Assembly: GCF_030409415.1 (NCBI RefSeq)
Contig: NZ_JAUFPW010000009.1
Span: 62,001 to 126,000, forward strand
Reading direction: 5' to 3'
Length of the DNA: 64,000 nucleotides
From: Pedobacter aquatilis
GTDB taxonomy: Bacteria; Bacteroidota; Bacteroidia; Sphingobacteriales; Sphingobacteriaceae
Below are positions 25,398 through 35,526 of this stretch, piece by piece. Below the pieces are notes generated by a model. That model searched no databases and was not told where the DNA came from. It saw only the letters and a list, made by a program, of their open reading frames with translations. Within the stretch, counting starts at the first letter, position 1, and every line of letters starts with the position of its first letter. The position numbers and the translations under genes were made by a program.

Positions 25398-27374
25398 ATG
25401 CAATTCAACCGAGGCGATAAAGACAACTCATTTCTACTAAATTTATACAAAAGATTGCTTTACCCTCGAATGGTTGAGGAGAAAATGCTAAAACTTTTAA
25501 GGCAAGGTAGAATAGGTAAATGGTTTTCGGGAATCGGACAGGAAGCGATTGCAGTTGGCTCTACCTTAGCCATGCAAGGCGATGAATATATTTTACCCAT
25601 GCACCGCAATTTAGGCGTTTTTACCTCACGGGATATTCCTTTGAAAAAGTTAATGGCGCAATGGCAAGGCAAGTCCACTGGTTTTACAAAAGGCCGCGAC
25701 CGCTCGTTTCATTTTGGTACACAAGACTATAAAATTATCGGGATGATTTCACATCTCGGTCCGCAAATGGCTTTAGCCGATGGTATTGCTTTGGCGGATG
25801 TTTTAGCGAACAAGCAAAAAGCTACTTTAGTGTACACAGGCGAAGGTGCAACCAGCGAAGGCGATTTTCATGAAGCAGTTAACGTTGCCGCAGTTTGGAA
25901 TTTACCTGTAATTTTTCTAATCGAGAATAACGGTTACGGTTTATCAACCCCAAAATCAGAACAGTTTCGTTGCAAAAATTTGGTAGATAAAGCCATTGGT
26001 TACGGTATCGAAGGCAGGCAAATTGATGGAAATAACATTCTTGAAGTTTACGATACCATCAATCAGTTAGCCAATGAAATTAGGAAAGACCCTCGCCCAA
26101 TATTGTTAGAATGCCTCACCTTCAGGATGAGAGGCCATGAAGAAGCATCGGGCACTAAATATGTTCCGCAAGAATTATTTGATGAATGGGAGAAAAAAGA
26201 CCCTTTAAGCAATTACGAAGCTTACCTGGTTGAGCTAGGCATTTTAAATGCTGATTTAATTTCAGATATCAGAACGAAAAATAAAAAGGACATTGAATTA
26301 GAAGTTGAAGATGCTTTTGATGAGCCTGAACCAGAAGTGAGTGCTACGCAGGAGGAAAATGATATGTATTTTCCTTACGAGCAAAAGGTAATTGAACCAA
26401 GCCAATCATCAACAGAAAAAAGATATTTAGATGCCATAACGGATGGGTTGGATTTAGCCATGCAGAAATATCCGAATCTGGTTTTAATGGGGCAAGACAT
26501 TGCCGACTACGGTGGTGCTTTTAAAATTACCGATGGTTTCACAACTAAATATGGCAAAGGCAGAGTTCGCAATACGCCAATCTGCGAATCGGCAATTGTA
26601 GGCACAGGTTTAGGCTTATCAATAAATGGATATAAAGCGGTTGTAGAAATGCAATTTGCAGATTTTGTTACGGTCGGATTTAACCAAATTGTAAATAATC
26701 TGGCTAAAACACATTACCGTTGGGGCGAAAAAGCGGATGTTGTCGTTCGCATGCCAACTGGAGCAGGAACTGGTGCTGGTCCTTTTCACTCACAAAGCAA
26801 CGAAGCCTGGTTTACCAAAACACCTGGCTTGAAAATCGTTTATCCAGCATTTCCCGATGATGCCAAAGGATTACTTTTAGCCGCAATTGAAGACCCAAAT
26901 CCGGTTATTTATTTCGAGCATAAGTATTTGTACAGAAGTTTATCTGCCCCAATTCCAGAAGGTTATTACACAACCGAAATCGGAAAAGCAGTAACCTTAA
27001 AAACAGGAAGTAAGTTTGCCATCATTACGTACGGTTTAGGTGTTCATTGGGCTTTAGATTATTTAAAAAACAACCCACAAAGTGATGCAACACTTGTTGA
27101 TTTACGCACACTTCAACCTTGGGATAAAGAAACGGTTCGCGAAGCGGTTAAAGCAACTGGAAGGGTTTTAATTTTGCATGAGGATACACTTACCAATGGT
27201 TTTGGAGCAGAAATTTCGGCATGGATTGGCGAACATTGTTTTGAATATTTAGATGCGCCTGTTTCGCGGTGTGCAAGTTTAGATACCGCAATACCGATGA
27301 ACAAAGCTTTAGAAGATGAGTTTTTGGCTAAAGCTAGATTGACTGAAACCGTTGAAAAATTATTAAAATATTAA
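25398..27374 (+). CDS. 2-oxoacid dehydrogenase E1, fused alpha and beta subunits
   Basis: This thiamine-diphosphate enzyme decarboxylates a 2-oxoacid (probably branched-chain) and passes the acyl group to E2. The alpha part (1 to about 330) has MISHLGPQMALADGIA and the TPP motif GEGATSEGDFHEAVN with IENNGYGLSTP; the beta part (about 350-658) has MGQDIADYGGAFKIT, FADFVTVGFNQIVNN and TGAGPFHSQSNEAW. The alpha-beta fusion in one 658-residue chain is common in Bacteroidota. I chose the ATG at 25398 (MQFNRGDKDNSFLL); a longer frame from 25323 overlaps the DUF2442 gene and adds unrelated residues. No E2/E3 genes are nearby. Confidence 0.88.
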   Translation: MQFNRGDKDNSFLLNLYKRLLYPRMVEEKMLKLLRQGRIGKWFSGIGQEAIAVGSTLAMQGDEYILPMHRNLGVFTSRDIPLKKLMAQWQGKSTGFTKGRDRSFHFGTQDYKIIGMISHLGPQMALADGIALADVLANKQKATLVYTGEGATSEGDFHEAVNVAAVWNLPVIFLIENNGYGLSTPKSEQFRCKNLVDKAIGYGIEGRQIDGNNILEVYDTINQLANEIRKDPRPILLECLTFRMRGHEEASGTKYVPQELFDEWEKKDPLSNYEAYLVELGILNADLISDIRTKNKKDIELEVEDAFDEPEPEVSATQEENDMYFPYEQKVIEPSQSSTEKRYLDAITDGLDLAMQKYPNLVLMGQDIADYGGAFKITDGFTTKYGKGRVRNTPICESAIVGTGLGLSINGYKAVVEMQFADFVTVGFNQIVNNLAKTHYRWGEKADVVVRMPTGAGTGAGPFHSQSNEAWFTKTPGLKIVYPAFPDDAKGLLLAAIEDPNPVIYFEHKYLYRSLSAPIPEGYYTTEIGKAVTLKTGSKFAIITYGLGVHWALDYLKNNPQSDATLVDLRTLQPWDKETVREAVKATGRVLILHEDTLTNGFGAEISAWIGEHCFEYLDAPVSRCASLDTAIPMNKALEDEFLAKARLTETVEKLLKY

Positions 27375-27463
27375 ATTATTTCGCCACGGAAACACTAAAA
27401 TCACAGAATCTATAGTTTTAATTCCGTGTCAATCTGTGCTTCCGTGGTTAATACATAAAAAGA

Positions 27464-29101
27464 ATGAGCAATTTTAAAGTTGAAGGAAATATAGTTGACA
27501 TCTCCAAGCGATATATTTTCTTTGGTGAAGTAGAGGTAGAAAACGGAAAGATAAAATCGATTAATAAAAGTTCCGATAGAAAAGAAAATGCTCATTATAT
27601 CCTTCCTGGATTTATTGATAGCCATGTCCACATAGAAAGCAGTATGCTCATTCCGAGCGAATTTGCAAGGTTGGCTGTGGTGCATGGTACAGTTGCCACC
27701 ATTAGCGACCCACACGAAATTGCCAATGTATGCGGCATGGAAGGTGTAGAATTTATGATTGAGAATGGCAATACCGTTCCTTTCAAATTTAATTTTGGCG
27801 CACCAAGTTGCGTTCCTGCAACCATTTTTGAAACTGCTGGGGCAGAATTAAATCACCATGATGTTAAAGCACTTTTAGAGCGCCCTGAAATAAAATACCT
27901 AAGCGAAATGATGAATTTTCCAGGTGTGCTTTATAGGGATGAAGAAGTTTTAAAAAAGATTGCTGCTGCCCATGAATTGGGCAAACCTGTTGATGGTCAT
28001 GCGCCAGGTTTGTGTGGCGATGCGGTTCAGCAATATATTGATGCGGGGATTTCTACCGACCACGAATGCTTCACCGCTGAAGAAGCTTTAGATAAATTGC
28101 AACGTGGAATGAAAATCCTGATTCGCGAGGGAAGTGCTGCCAAAAACTTAGAGGCTTTAATTGATTTATTACACGATTGGCCAGAAATGATGATGTTTTG
28201 TAGTGATGATAAACATCCCGATAGTTTGGTAGAAAGTCACATTAACGAACTTTGCGCAAGAGCTGTTGCAAAGGGAATTGATATTTTTAACGTTTTACAA
28301 GCCGCTTGCATCAATCCTATTCTTCATTATAAATTAGAGGTAGGGGCTTTAAAAATTGGAGACTACGCTGATTTTATTTTCGCAGAAGATTTAGTAAACT
28401 TCAAAATAAAACAAACTTATATTGATGGTATTTTACTAGCAGAAAACGGTGAAACTGTAGGCGATTGGATAAAACATGATGCAGGTAAAGAAGCTGTAAA
28501 TCATTTCAATTGCAGTTTTAAAAAGGTAGCAGATTTTGTTTATCCTTATTCAGAGCAAAAAGAAATTCCCGTTATTGAAGCTTTGGATGGGCAATTAATC
28601 ACTAATAAATTATTTTTTACGCCAAAAGTAGAAAACGGAAATGTAGTTAGCGATTTAGAAAACGACGTGTTAAAAATGGTGGTGGTTAACCGTTATCACG
28701 ATGCACCGATTGCGATATCGTTTGTAAAAAATTTCGGGATGAAACAGGGTGCAATTGCATCGAGTGTTGCTCATGATAGTCATAACATTATTGCTGTTGG
28801 CGTTGATGACCAAAGCATTTGCGATGCTGTAAATTTGGTAATTGCATCAACTGGTGGTGTGGTTGCCTTGGGTAACGGGAAAGAAGAAGTTTTGCCTTTG
28901 CCAATTGCTGGTTTAATGAGCAACCAAAATGGTTACGAAGTAGCAGCAAGTTATACTTCTATCGACAAATTCGCAAAAGAATTAGGTTCAACATTAGTCG
29001 CACCTTTTATGACCCTTTCCTTTATGGCGTTATTGGTTATTCCGCACTTAAAGTTAAGCGATAAGGGTTTGTTTGACGGAGATAAGTTTGAGTTTATTTA
29101 G
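27464..29101 (+). CDS. ade: Adenine deaminase
   Basis: Ade converts adenine to hypoxanthine and ammonia for purine salvage. The 545-residue amidohydrolase has the metal-binding [13 protein letters not shown] (His54, His56), [16 protein letters not shown] and the characteristic C-terminal domain ([21 protein letters not shown]), all as in bacterial adenine deaminases. Length is normal. It follows E1 after 89 bases and is followed by two palindromic repeats. Confidence 0.95.
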   Translation: MSNFKVEGNIVDISKRYIFFGEVEVENGKIKSINKSSDRKENAHYILPGFIDSHVHIESSMLIPSEFARLAVVHGTVATISDPHEIANVCGMEGVEFMIENGNTVPFKFNFGAPSCVPATIFETAGAELNHHDVKALLERPEIKYLSEMMNFPGVLYRDEEVLKKIAAAHELGKPVDGHAPGLCGDAVQQYIDAGISTDHECFTAEEALDKLQRGMKILIREGSAAKNLEALIDLLHDWPEMMMFCSDDKHPDSLVESHINELCARAVAKGIDIFNVLQAACINPILHYKLEVGALKIGDYADFIFAEDLVNFKIKQTYIDGILLAENGETVGDWIKHDAGKEAVNHFNCSFKKVADFVYPYSEQKEIPVIEALDGQLITNKLFFTPKVENGNVVSDLENDVLKMVVVNRYHDAPIAISFVKNFGMKQGAIASSVAHDSHNIIAVGVDDQSICDAVNLVIASTGGVVALGNGKEEVLPLPIAGLMSNQNGYEVAASYTSIDKFAKELGSTLVAPFMTLSFMALLVIPHLKLSDKGLFDGDKFEFI

Positions 29102-29108
29102 CGTTTTT

Positions 29109-29192
29109 CGTCATTGCGAGGTACGAAGTAATCCTACAACAGTCGTGATAATACTAAACGCATTAAGATTGCTTCGTGCCTCGCAATGACGA
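29109..29192. repeat. REP-like palindrome, complete
   Basis: Left arm CGTCATTGCGAGGTACGAAG (29109-29128) and right arm from GATTGCTTCG to CGCAATGACGA (29167-29192) form an imperfect long stem around a loop of about 33 bases. It lies after ade, next to a different palindrome at 29226. Confidence 0.75.
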
Positions 29193-29225
29193 CCGCCTAA
29201 AAATTTAATATTATTTTTTCTGCTT

Positions 29226-29291
29226 GTCATCCTGAGCTTGTCGAAGGACTTTTAAATCTGAATCAAGACGTTTCGACAAGCTCAACGTGAC
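29226..29291. repeat. REP-like palindrome, second type (GTCATCCTGAGC)
   Basis: GTCATCCTGAGCTTGTCGAA (29226-29245) pairs with TTCGACAAGCTCAACGTGAC (29272-29291), with a four-base internal mismatch. The GTCATCCTGAGCTTGTCGAA core is recalled from many bacterial genomes. Confidence 0.75.
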
Positions 29292-29307
29292 AATGTATAA
29301 TAAACAA

Positions 29308-29913
29308 CTAATCCACAAAAACCTCTGCCAAGGGGTTGAAAAGATAAATCCGTTTATCATCTAAACAAACGCAACGATAGCGTTTTCGAATGCGTTCGCC
29401 TTTAGTAAAACGCCGCCCATCTTTAATTTTGAAATTTGTATTTATGGGCAGTTGCTCTAAATGCAAGGTTTCAGTTTTGTTGGAATCGTACTTTTTTAAG
29501 GCTCTCGATAAATGTAAATCCGAGCAGCTCGATGCGGCTGGATTTGACATATAATTATCAATGGCCTTGTGAATATCCTCTGGAAAAATGTTCATTTCGA
29601 AAAACGGCACCATCATTCTTTGGAAATTCTTTTTCCATTCCGAACCATGGGGTTTAACTCTATTCTTAAAATCGTTCCAGGTTAAGAGATGTGCAAATTC
29701 GTGAACCGTTGTAACTAAAAACGCGTAGTTGTTTAAGTTGTAATTTACCGAAATCCTGTGGCCCTTATCTCGATATGGATGGCGGTAATCGCCCAATTTA
29801 GTAGAACGTGTTTTAGCGATTTTAAATTCGCATTGAAAGTAATCTATCCACTTTGCAATTAGCGGTGCAGCCTCAGTGGGCATGTATTGTGCTAAAACAT
29901 TAACTTTCTCCAC
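29308..29913 (-). CDS. SprT-like zinc metalloprotein
   Basis: The protein has the SprT-like core with the zinc motif HEFAHLLTW, upstream RISVNYNLNNYAFLVTTVHE, and a downstream KPHGSEWKKNFQRMM helix. SprT/Spartan-like proteins are putative DNA-associated metalloproteases. The frame stays open to 29958, but I favour the GTG at 29913 (VEKVNVLAQYMPTEAAP, 201 residues) because family members start there; an ATG at 29883 is the other choice. The C-terminus lacks a clear second zinc-binding region. It is flanked by REP-like palindromes on both sides. Confidence 0.72.
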   Translation of the reverse strand: MEKVNVLAQYMPTEAAPLIAKWIDYFQCEFKIAKTRSTKLGDYRHPYRDKGHRISVNYNLNNYAFLVTTVHEFAHLLTWNDFKNRVKPHGSEWKKNFQRMMVPFFEMNIFPEDIHKAIDNYMSNPAASSCSDLHLSRALKKYDSNKTETLHLEQLPINTNFKIKDGRRFTKGERIRKRYRCVCLDDKRIYLFNPLAEVFVD

Positions 29914-30008
29914 GATGGCTAAGATAATTATTTTAATTTTTTTAACCGCTGAGGACACAAAGATTTACTTAAGAGAAACATTGATTGAAACAGCATGTGT
30001 TTCCACTC

Positions 30009-30071
30009 CGTCATTGCGAGGCACGAAGCAACCTCTCTTCTCGAAAGATTGCTTCGTACCTCGCAATGACG
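30009..30071. repeat. REP-like palindrome, complete
   Basis: CGTCATTGCGAGGCACGAAG (30009-30028) pairs with the right arm ending CTCGCAATGACG (to 30071), with a short loop. It sits between the helicase stop and the SprT-like gene. Confidence 0.8.
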
Positions 30072-30085
30072 ACAATATTTCAAAC

Positions 30086-32407
30086 CTATTCCTCCGTTGG
30101 AAACAACGACGCCAACACCAACTTTATCTCTCCAAATGAATAATCCTTTCCTAAAAAATCTCTTATTACCGACATAGATTTAGTCTTTTGACTCTCCACC
30201 GCATCCGCAATGTTTCTGATTTTGTTTGGCTTAACCAATTTTGCCACATCAATTTGCTGCGTTGAAACATAATATGCCAAATGCCCTTCTATGGTACTTG
30301 CAGAAAAGCCTCGCTCCTTTGCTATTTCTGCCAAGCTTTTACCTTGTTCATAAAGTTCAAAACTCACCAATTTGGTGTCAACTTTTGATTCCTTCTTTTT
30401 CTTTTCTACTGCAGATTTTACCTTTAATGCAACGCCTTTTAGCTGAATGGCTTTTTGCAATTGTTTTTCACGTTCTGATGCATTGAGTAGTGCATCGGTA
30501 TCGGCTTTATTAAATTCTTTACCATCTATCATGGCTTGAAGCAAGGCCTTACTTTTGTGCATTTTCTTTAATTGTTCATAAACCAGAATTTCCAGTTCAA
30601 GCAATTCGGTTAAGTAAGTTTTAACTTGTTTTTCATCTTTTATTGCTTCAATATGCGCTAAAAGTCTGTCAGAAACTTCTTTAACTAAGAGATTAAAATA
30701 TTTCAGGGCGGCAGCAACCCTTTTGGAAACATTAAATAATGTATGCTCGGTTTGCGTAGCAAATAAATTCTTTAACTGGTTGATAAAAGTATCGGCAGTA
30801 GTGGTGATTTTCTGAAAATCGCGATAGAGCTCCATCGTCCAATCATCATAATGTTGTTTGGTAGATTTTTCTCCTTTATCAAAAGTTTGCACATGCTCTT
30901 TAAGGTAATACCGAACCAAATTTAAGTCAAAAGCGGCCAACAAATACGTTCTTATAAAATCGTAACTTTCGAAGCTAATTTGCTGTTTAAGCACATCCGA
31001 AGACTGTTTGGTACTCGAAAAATAGTGAATATTTTGGTCTTGCTGCAAACCCGTTTCTCGCAAATGCGAAGTTAATACCAACCCATTAAGCGACCGCAAA
31101 CGCGATAACGCAACGTAGGCTTGTCCTGGTGCAAAGGCATCGCCAATATCAATTATTGCCTTATCAAAAGTTAAACCCTGACTTTTATGCACCGTAATTG
31201 CCCAAGCCAGTTTTATTGGATATTGAACAAATGAACCTGCAACACTTTCTGAAATTTCATTGGTTGCCTCATTGAGTTTATACTTTACATTCTCCCATGT
31301 GTAAGGAGATATTTGTATAATCTCCTTATCATCAGGCAATTCTATTTCTATAATATCTTTTTCAATATGATGAACAACACCGATTTTACCATTATAGTAA
31401 CGCTTCTCGGCTGTCATATCGTTTTTAATGAACATGATTTGAGCGCCAACTTTCAGTTCCAAACTTTTATCATTCGGAAAAGAGTGCTCGCTAAATTCGC
31501 CTGTAATCTTTGCGTCAAAGAAATAAGATTTTGTTTTAAGCTGTGTTAATCTTTCGCGATTTATGGCATCTGCTTTATTATTGTGTGTGGTTAAAGTGAT
31601 GTAATTTTCATCAGCAGAAGGCTTAAAATCTTGTTTAAAATGCTGTTTCAACAAGTTGGTATCTTCGGCTGTTATTTTATTATTACGAAGATTATTTAAA
31701 AAATTAATAAATACCGAATCATTTTGTCGATAGATTTTATCCAACTCGATATAAATCGGAGGATTGTCTTTTAAAGCCAAGGCATCAAAAAAATAAATGC
31801 TTTTGTAAAAACCCGCCATCACTCGCCATTCGTCGTTTTTTACAACTGGTGGTAACTGATGCAAATCGCCAATAAAAAGAAGTTGAACACCTCCAAAAGG
31901 AACATTTCTGTTTCTGCGTATATAGCGCAAAGCGAAATCTATTGCATCAAGCATATCCGCTCTGAGCATACTTACCTCATCAATTACCAGCAATTCCAGC
32001 TCCTGCAACATCCGCCTTTTATTGCCTTGCATATTCATGTGCTTAACAATCGTTCGGGGTGTATTAAAGTTAAAAGTGATGTTTTGATTAATGATATTAG
32101 CTGCTGCATCTGGAAAAAATGCACCAAATGGCAGCTGAAAAAGGGAGTGAATGGTAACGCCAGATGCGTTGATTGCCGCAATACCAGTTGGCGCACAAAT
32201 CATTGCTTTTTTATGCGTTAGCTGAATTAATTTGCGTAAAAATGTAGTTTTACCCGTACCAGCTTTGCCTGTTAAAAAAACATGTTTAGAGGTGTAATTT
32301 ACAAATTTTGCCGCAATTTCTGCGGGCATAGAAGTTTCTTCTAATTCTGGCATTTTCGTAAAAAGTGCTTGTTTAAAAATTTGGCGGGATGAATTAAAAT
32401 TAGCCAA
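30086..32407 (-). CDS. Pif1-family helicase with C-terminal HTH domain
   Basis: The 773-residue protein has a SF1B helicase core: Walker A GKAGTGKTT (residues 47-55), CAPTGIAAINASGVTIHSLF, Walker B LLVIDEVSML (Asp143, Glu144), LLFIGDLHQLPPV and the C-terminal TVHKSQGLTFDKAIIDIGDAF. The region from about 640 is a charged linker, then a winged-helix-like domain (LYEQGKSLAEIAKERGFSA) of the type at the end of RecQ/helicases. It resembles Pif1-like helicases that unwind G-quadruplexes and stalled forks. It could start at an internal ATG at residue 19. It is divergent from the PqqB-like gene. Confidence 0.86.
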   Translation of the reverse strand: MANFNSSRQIFKQALFTKMPELEETSMPAEIAAKFVNYTSKHVFLTGKAGTGKTTFLRKLIQLTHKKAMICAPTGIAAINASGVTIHSLFQLPFGAFFPDAAANIINQNITFNFNTPRTIVKHMNMQGNKRRMLQELELLVIDEVSMLRADMLDAIDFALRYIRRNRNVPFGGVQLLFIGDLHQLPPVVKNDEWRVMAGFYKSIYFFDALALKDNPPIYIELDKIYRQNDSVFINFLNNLRNNKITAEDTNLLKQHFKQDFKPSADENYITLTTHNNKADAINRERLTQLKTKSYFFDAKITGEFSEHSFPNDKSLELKVGAQIMFIKNDMTAEKRYYNGKIGVVHHIEKDIIEIELPDDKEIIQISPYTWENVKYKLNEATNEISESVAGSFVQYPIKLAWAITVHKSQGLTFDKAIIDIGDAFAPGQAYVALSRLRSLNGLVLTSHLRETGLQQDQNIHYFSSTKQSSDVLKQQISFESYDFIRTYLLAAFDLNLVRYYLKEHVQTFDKGEKSTKQHYDDWTMELYRDFQKITTTADTFINQLKNLFATQTEHTLFNVSKRVAAALKYFNLLVKEVSDRLLAHIEAIKDEKQVKTYLTELLELEILVYEQLKKMHKSKALLQAMIDGKEFNKADTDALLNASEREKQLQKAIQLKGVALKVKSAVEKKKKESKVDTKLVSFELYEQGKSLAEIAKERGFSASTIEGHLAYYVSTQQIDVAKLVKPNKIRNIADAVESQKTKSMSVIRDFLGKDYSFGEIKLVLASLFPTEE

Positions 32408-32410
32408 TAT

Positions 32411-32438
32411 TTAGCAAAGAAACGTATTACTTTGCTAA
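32411..32438. promoter_or_regulatory. Inverted repeat in the divergent helicase/hydrolase promoter region
   Basis: TTAGCAAAG (32411-32419) and CTTTGCTAA (32430-32438) form a perfect 9-base inverted repeat with a 10-base spacer in the 56 bases between two divergent genes. The CTTTG parts resemble -7 boxes facing each way, so it may be overlapping divergent promoters or an operator. Confidence 0.4.
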
Positions 32439-32463
32439 ATTCGTGAGCATTTATGAATAAAAT

Positions 32464-33390
32464 ATGCTCACAAAGCTTTCAAAATCCATTATATTAATTT
32501 TATTTCTGTCTATAACTTGCTTTGCACAAAATACAACACAGCCTTATGTTTTGGTTTTGGGTGTAGCGCAAGATGGCGGTTATCCGCACATGGGCTGTAC
32601 TAAAATATGTTGTACAAATGCTTGGAAAAATCCAGAAACGCAGAAAGCTGTCAGTTCAATAGCTTTAGTCGACCCAAAAGAAAAAAAGTGGTATTTATTT
32701 GATGCCACACCAGATATTAAAAAACAATTGAAGGATTTTAGTGAGAAAACGAAAAATAAATATCCTTATTTACCAGATGGTATTTTTATTACACATGCAC
32801 ACATAGGTCATTATACAGGTTTAATGGAATTTGGCAGAGAAGTGATGAATACCAAAAACTTAAATGTTTATGTTTTACCAAAATTGAAATCCTTTTTGGA
32901 AGCAAATGGTCCTTGGAGCCAATTGGTGAAATTGCAAAACATAGGAATTACTGCTTTAGCGCAAGATAAACCCTTTACGATTGGTGAAAGTAATGTAATT
33001 GCTTTTACCGTTCCGCACCGCGATGAATATTCGGAAACAGCTGGTTTTGAAATCTCGACACAAACTAAAAAATATCTTTTCATCCCAGATATTGATAAAT
33101 GGAGCAAATGGAATCAAAGTATTATTGAACGTGTGAAAAAGGTTGATTTCGCTTTTCTAGATGCCACTTTTTTTAACGCTGAAGAACTTGGCAACCGACC
33201 AATTAGCGAAGTGCCACATCCTTTGGTTACTGAAACCACCAAACTATTTGAAAATGAAGCTCTAAATATTAAATCGAAAATTCACTTCATCCATTTAAAC
33301 CATACCAATAAATTACTGTGGGATAAATGTGAACAAAAGGATTTCTTAAAAAGCGGATTTAATTTGGCAAAACAGGGCGGGGTTTATTAG
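32464..33390 (+). CDS. PqqB-like MBL-fold hydrolase, exported
   Basis: The 308-residue protein has a Sec signal peptide (cut near FAQ, residues 1-21), then YVLVLGVAQDGGYPHMGCT, a Cys-rich turn KICCTNAW, the metal motif ITHAHIGHYTGLMEFG, FTVPHRDEY and IPDIDKWSKW. These are features of PqqB-like metallo-beta-lactamase proteins; no other PQQ genes are present, so PQQ synthesis is not implied. A periplasmic hydrolase of unknown substrate is the safe call. Confidence 0.82.
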   Translation: MLTKLSKSIILILFLSITCFAQNTTQPYVLVLGVAQDGGYPHMGCTKICCTNAWKNPETQKAVSSIALVDPKEKKWYLFDATPDIKKQLKDFSEKTKNKYPYLPDGIFITHAHIGHYTGLMEFGREVMNTKNLNVYVLPKLKSFLEANGPWSQLVKLQNIGITALAQDKPFTIGESNVIAFTVPHRDEYSETAGFEISTQTKKYLFIPDIDKWSKWNQSIIERVKKVDFAFLDATFFNAEELGNRPISEVPHPLVTETTKLFENEALNIKSKIHFIHLNHTNKLLWDKCEQKDFLKSGFNLAKQGGVY

Positions 33391-33397
33391 TTGGCAC

Positions 33398-33413
33398 TTT
33401 GGTTGAAACCAAA
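33398..33413. repeat. Palindrome TTTGGTTGAAACCAAA
   Basis: A perfect 7-base stem with GA in the loop, followed by TCCAATTG. It shares the TTGGTTGAAACCAA core with the palindrome 40 bases downstream. Confidence 0.6.
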
Positions 33414-33452
33414 TCCAATTGATTAATCATTTTGAAACTAAAAATTTCTAAA

Positions 33453-33472
33453 CCGTTGGTTGAAACCAACGG
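33453..33472. repeat. Palindrome CCGTTGGTTGAAACCAACGG
   Basis: A perfect 9-base stem around GA, followed by CAATGAATTG. Its outer pairs (CCG/CGG) differ from the neighbour (TTT/AAA) on both arms while the core is unchanged, as expected for a hairpin kept by selection or copied as a unit. Confidence 0.65.
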
Positions 33473-33824
33473 CAATGAATTGCATAGTGGTTAATACGCT
33501 TGTTTGTAAACCACTTGTCATTCAGTGCAGGCTGCTTTAGCTGCCTGTTTTTAATAATGCTTTTGCGACTTTAGCGAAATAACCTTTGTATCTAAACCTG
33601 ACAGACGCGGAAATACTTATTGCTAGCAGCAACCTTGAATGTTGTGTACCTGCAACCGATGATACTAATGCTTTGTACCTAAGCTTAACAGAAGTTAGAA
33701 AAAGATTGGAGCAAATGGCAGGACTGATGTTTAAGAAGAATTACTGCAATTGCTTTTCAAAAAAATTGATAGATTTGGTTTTTAATTAAACACTTAAGCA
33801 GTTCAAACAGTTAAGCAATTTTCT

Positions 33825-33832
33825 TATCTTTG
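33825..33832 (+). promoter_or_regulatory. Promoter -7 box for prfC
   Basis: TATCTTTG is an exact TAnnTTTG match, giving a leader of about 85 bases before the prfC ATG at 33921. Confidence 0.5.
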
Positions 33833-33920
33833 CAGCCTGATGAAACAAAATTATTCAAATCTTATTGCAGTTAAATTCCTTTAACCAGGTTTCATCGCCT
33901 CTTTTACCCAAAATTTTATT

Positions 33921-35504
33921 ATGCTTAACCCTGAAATAGAAAAACGCAAAACCTTTGCCATTATTAGTCATCCCGATGCGGGCAAAACCACATTAACAGA
34001 AAAGTTTCTGCTTTTTGGTGGCGCAATTAACACGGCTGGTGCGGTAAAACGTAACAAAGCGAACCAAAGCAACACTTCCGATTTTATGGAAATTGAAAAA
34101 CAGCGTGGTATTTCGGTGGCGACTTCGGTAATGGGTTTTGAATATAGTGGAAAACGTATTAATATTTTAGACACACCTGGCCACAAGGATTTTGCTGAAG
34201 ACACGTACCGTACTTTATCTGCTGTAGATAGTGTGATTCTGGTAGTAGATTGCGTGAAAGGTGTTGAGGAACAAACGGAGAAATTGATGTCAGTTTGTCG
34301 TATGCGTAACACTCCAGTTATTATTTTCGTTAATAAAATGGACCGTGAGGGTAAGGAAGCATTTGATGTTTTGGATGAAATTGAGCAAAAATTAAACATC
34401 AGTTTATGTCCGCAAAGTTGGCCGATTGGTCAAGGACATACATTTAAAGGTGTATATAGCATTTATCATAATCAATTAAATTTATTTCACTCTGATAAAA
34501 CTAAGGTTACAGATTCGGTGGTTAAGGTTAATGATTTAACCGACCCTGCTTTGTTAGATTATTTGCAGGAAAAGGAAGTTGAAGCTTTACAAAGTGAAAC
34601 AGAATTGGTGCATGGTGTTTATGGTGATTTGGATGTGTCACTATATAAGGAAGGGTTATTAGCGCCTGTGTTTTTTGGTTCGGCGATTAACAACTTTGGT
34701 ATAAAAGAGATTTTGGATACATTCATCGAGATTGCTCCAAGTCCTAAACATCGCGAAGCTGAAGAACGTGATGTATTGGTTGAAGAGAAAAACTTTTCAG
34801 GCTTTGTCTTTAAAATTCACGCCAACTTAGACCCAAAACACCGCGATAGAATTGCGTTTTTACGCATCTGTTCAGGAAAATTTGAACGTAATAAATTTTA
34901 TTACCATACCCGTCAGGATAAAAAAATGAAGTTTGCCAACCCGATGGATTTTATGGCAAATGAGAAGAATTTACTAGAAGAAGCCTGGCCTGGTGACGTA
35001 GTTGGCTTGTATGATAGCGGAAACTTTAAAATTGGCGATACTTTAACAGAGGGTGAAAAGTTGCAGTTTAAAGGAATTCCAAGTTTCTCGCCTTCTATTT
35101 TTAAGGAGGTAGAAAATTTGGATCCGATGCGTACCAAACAGCTAGAAAAAGGCATTAATCAATTAACAGATGAAGGTGTAGCGCAACTATTTGTAATGCA
35201 ACCTGGTAATAGAAAAGTAATTGGCGCAGTTGGTGAGCTTCAGTTCGAAGTAATTAATTTCCGCTTAGAGCATGAATATGGTGCTAAATGTCGTTTTCGT
35301 ACCTTGAGTTACACACGTTCGAGTTGGGTAACCTCAACAGACAGAAAGAAACTGGATGAGTTTGTAAAACGCAAGCAACAACATATCGGTTTCGATAAAG
35401 AAGAACAACCCGTTTATTTATCGGATAGTGATTACATGATTAATTTAACCAAACAGGATTACCCGGATATTGATTTCCATAAAACGAGTGAGTTTAAGAG
35501 TTAA
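33921..35504 (+). CDS. prfC: Peptide chain release factor 3
   Basis: RF3 is a GTPase that recycles RF1/RF2 from the ribosome. The 527-residue protein has G1 [12 protein letters not shown], the switch region [12 protein letters not shown]3 [11 protein letters not shown] and G4 NKMDREG, and RF3-specific domains II-III with [12 protein letters not shown] near the C-terminus. Length is normal. It is ended by a bidirectional hairpin shared with the convergent aminotransferase gene. Confidence 0.97.
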   Translation: MLNPEIEKRKTFAIISHPDAGKTTLTEKFLLFGGAINTAGAVKRNKANQSNTSDFMEIEKQRGISVATSVMGFEYSGKRINILDTPGHKDFAEDTYRTLSAVDSVILVVDCVKGVEEQTEKLMSVCRMRNTPVIIFVNKMDREGKEAFDVLDEIEQKLNISLCPQSWPIGQGHTFKGVYSIYHNQLNLFHSDKTKVTDSVVKVNDLTDPALLDYLQEKEVEALQSETELVHGVYGDLDVSLYKEGLLAPVFFGSAINNFGIKEILDTFIEIAPSPKHREAEERDVLVEEKNFSGFVFKIHANLDPKHRDRIAFLRICSGKFERNKFYYHTRQDKKMKFANPMDFMANEKNLLEEAWPGDVVGLYDSGNFKIGDTLTEGEKLQFKGIPSFSPSIFKEVENLDPMRTKQLEKGINQLTDEGVAQLFVMQPGNRKVIGAVGELQFEVINFRLEHEYGAKCRFRTLSYTRSSWVTSTDRKKLDEFVKRKQQHIGFDKEEQPVYLSDSDYMINLTKQDYPDIDFHKTSEFKS

Positions 35505-35526
35505 TTTAAAAAGCATCATAATATAA

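Larger units (their letters stand above)
33391..33920. other. Intergenic region with twin palindromes and prfC promoter
   Basis: This 530-base gap holds two related palindromes (33398-33413, 33453-33472), a small hairpin AGGCTGC-TTTA-GCTGCCT at about 33528-33546 and a -7 box for prfC. A 67-codon frame with a TTG start (33586-33789) runs through it, but without a signal, homolog or promoter I do not call it. Confidence 0.45.

Noticed and set aside
33586..33789. A 67-codon open frame with a TTG start before prfC
   Set aside because: No homolog, signal peptide or promoter was recognised, and the region is full of palindromic repeats. It could be a gene remnant, but the sequence does not support a call.
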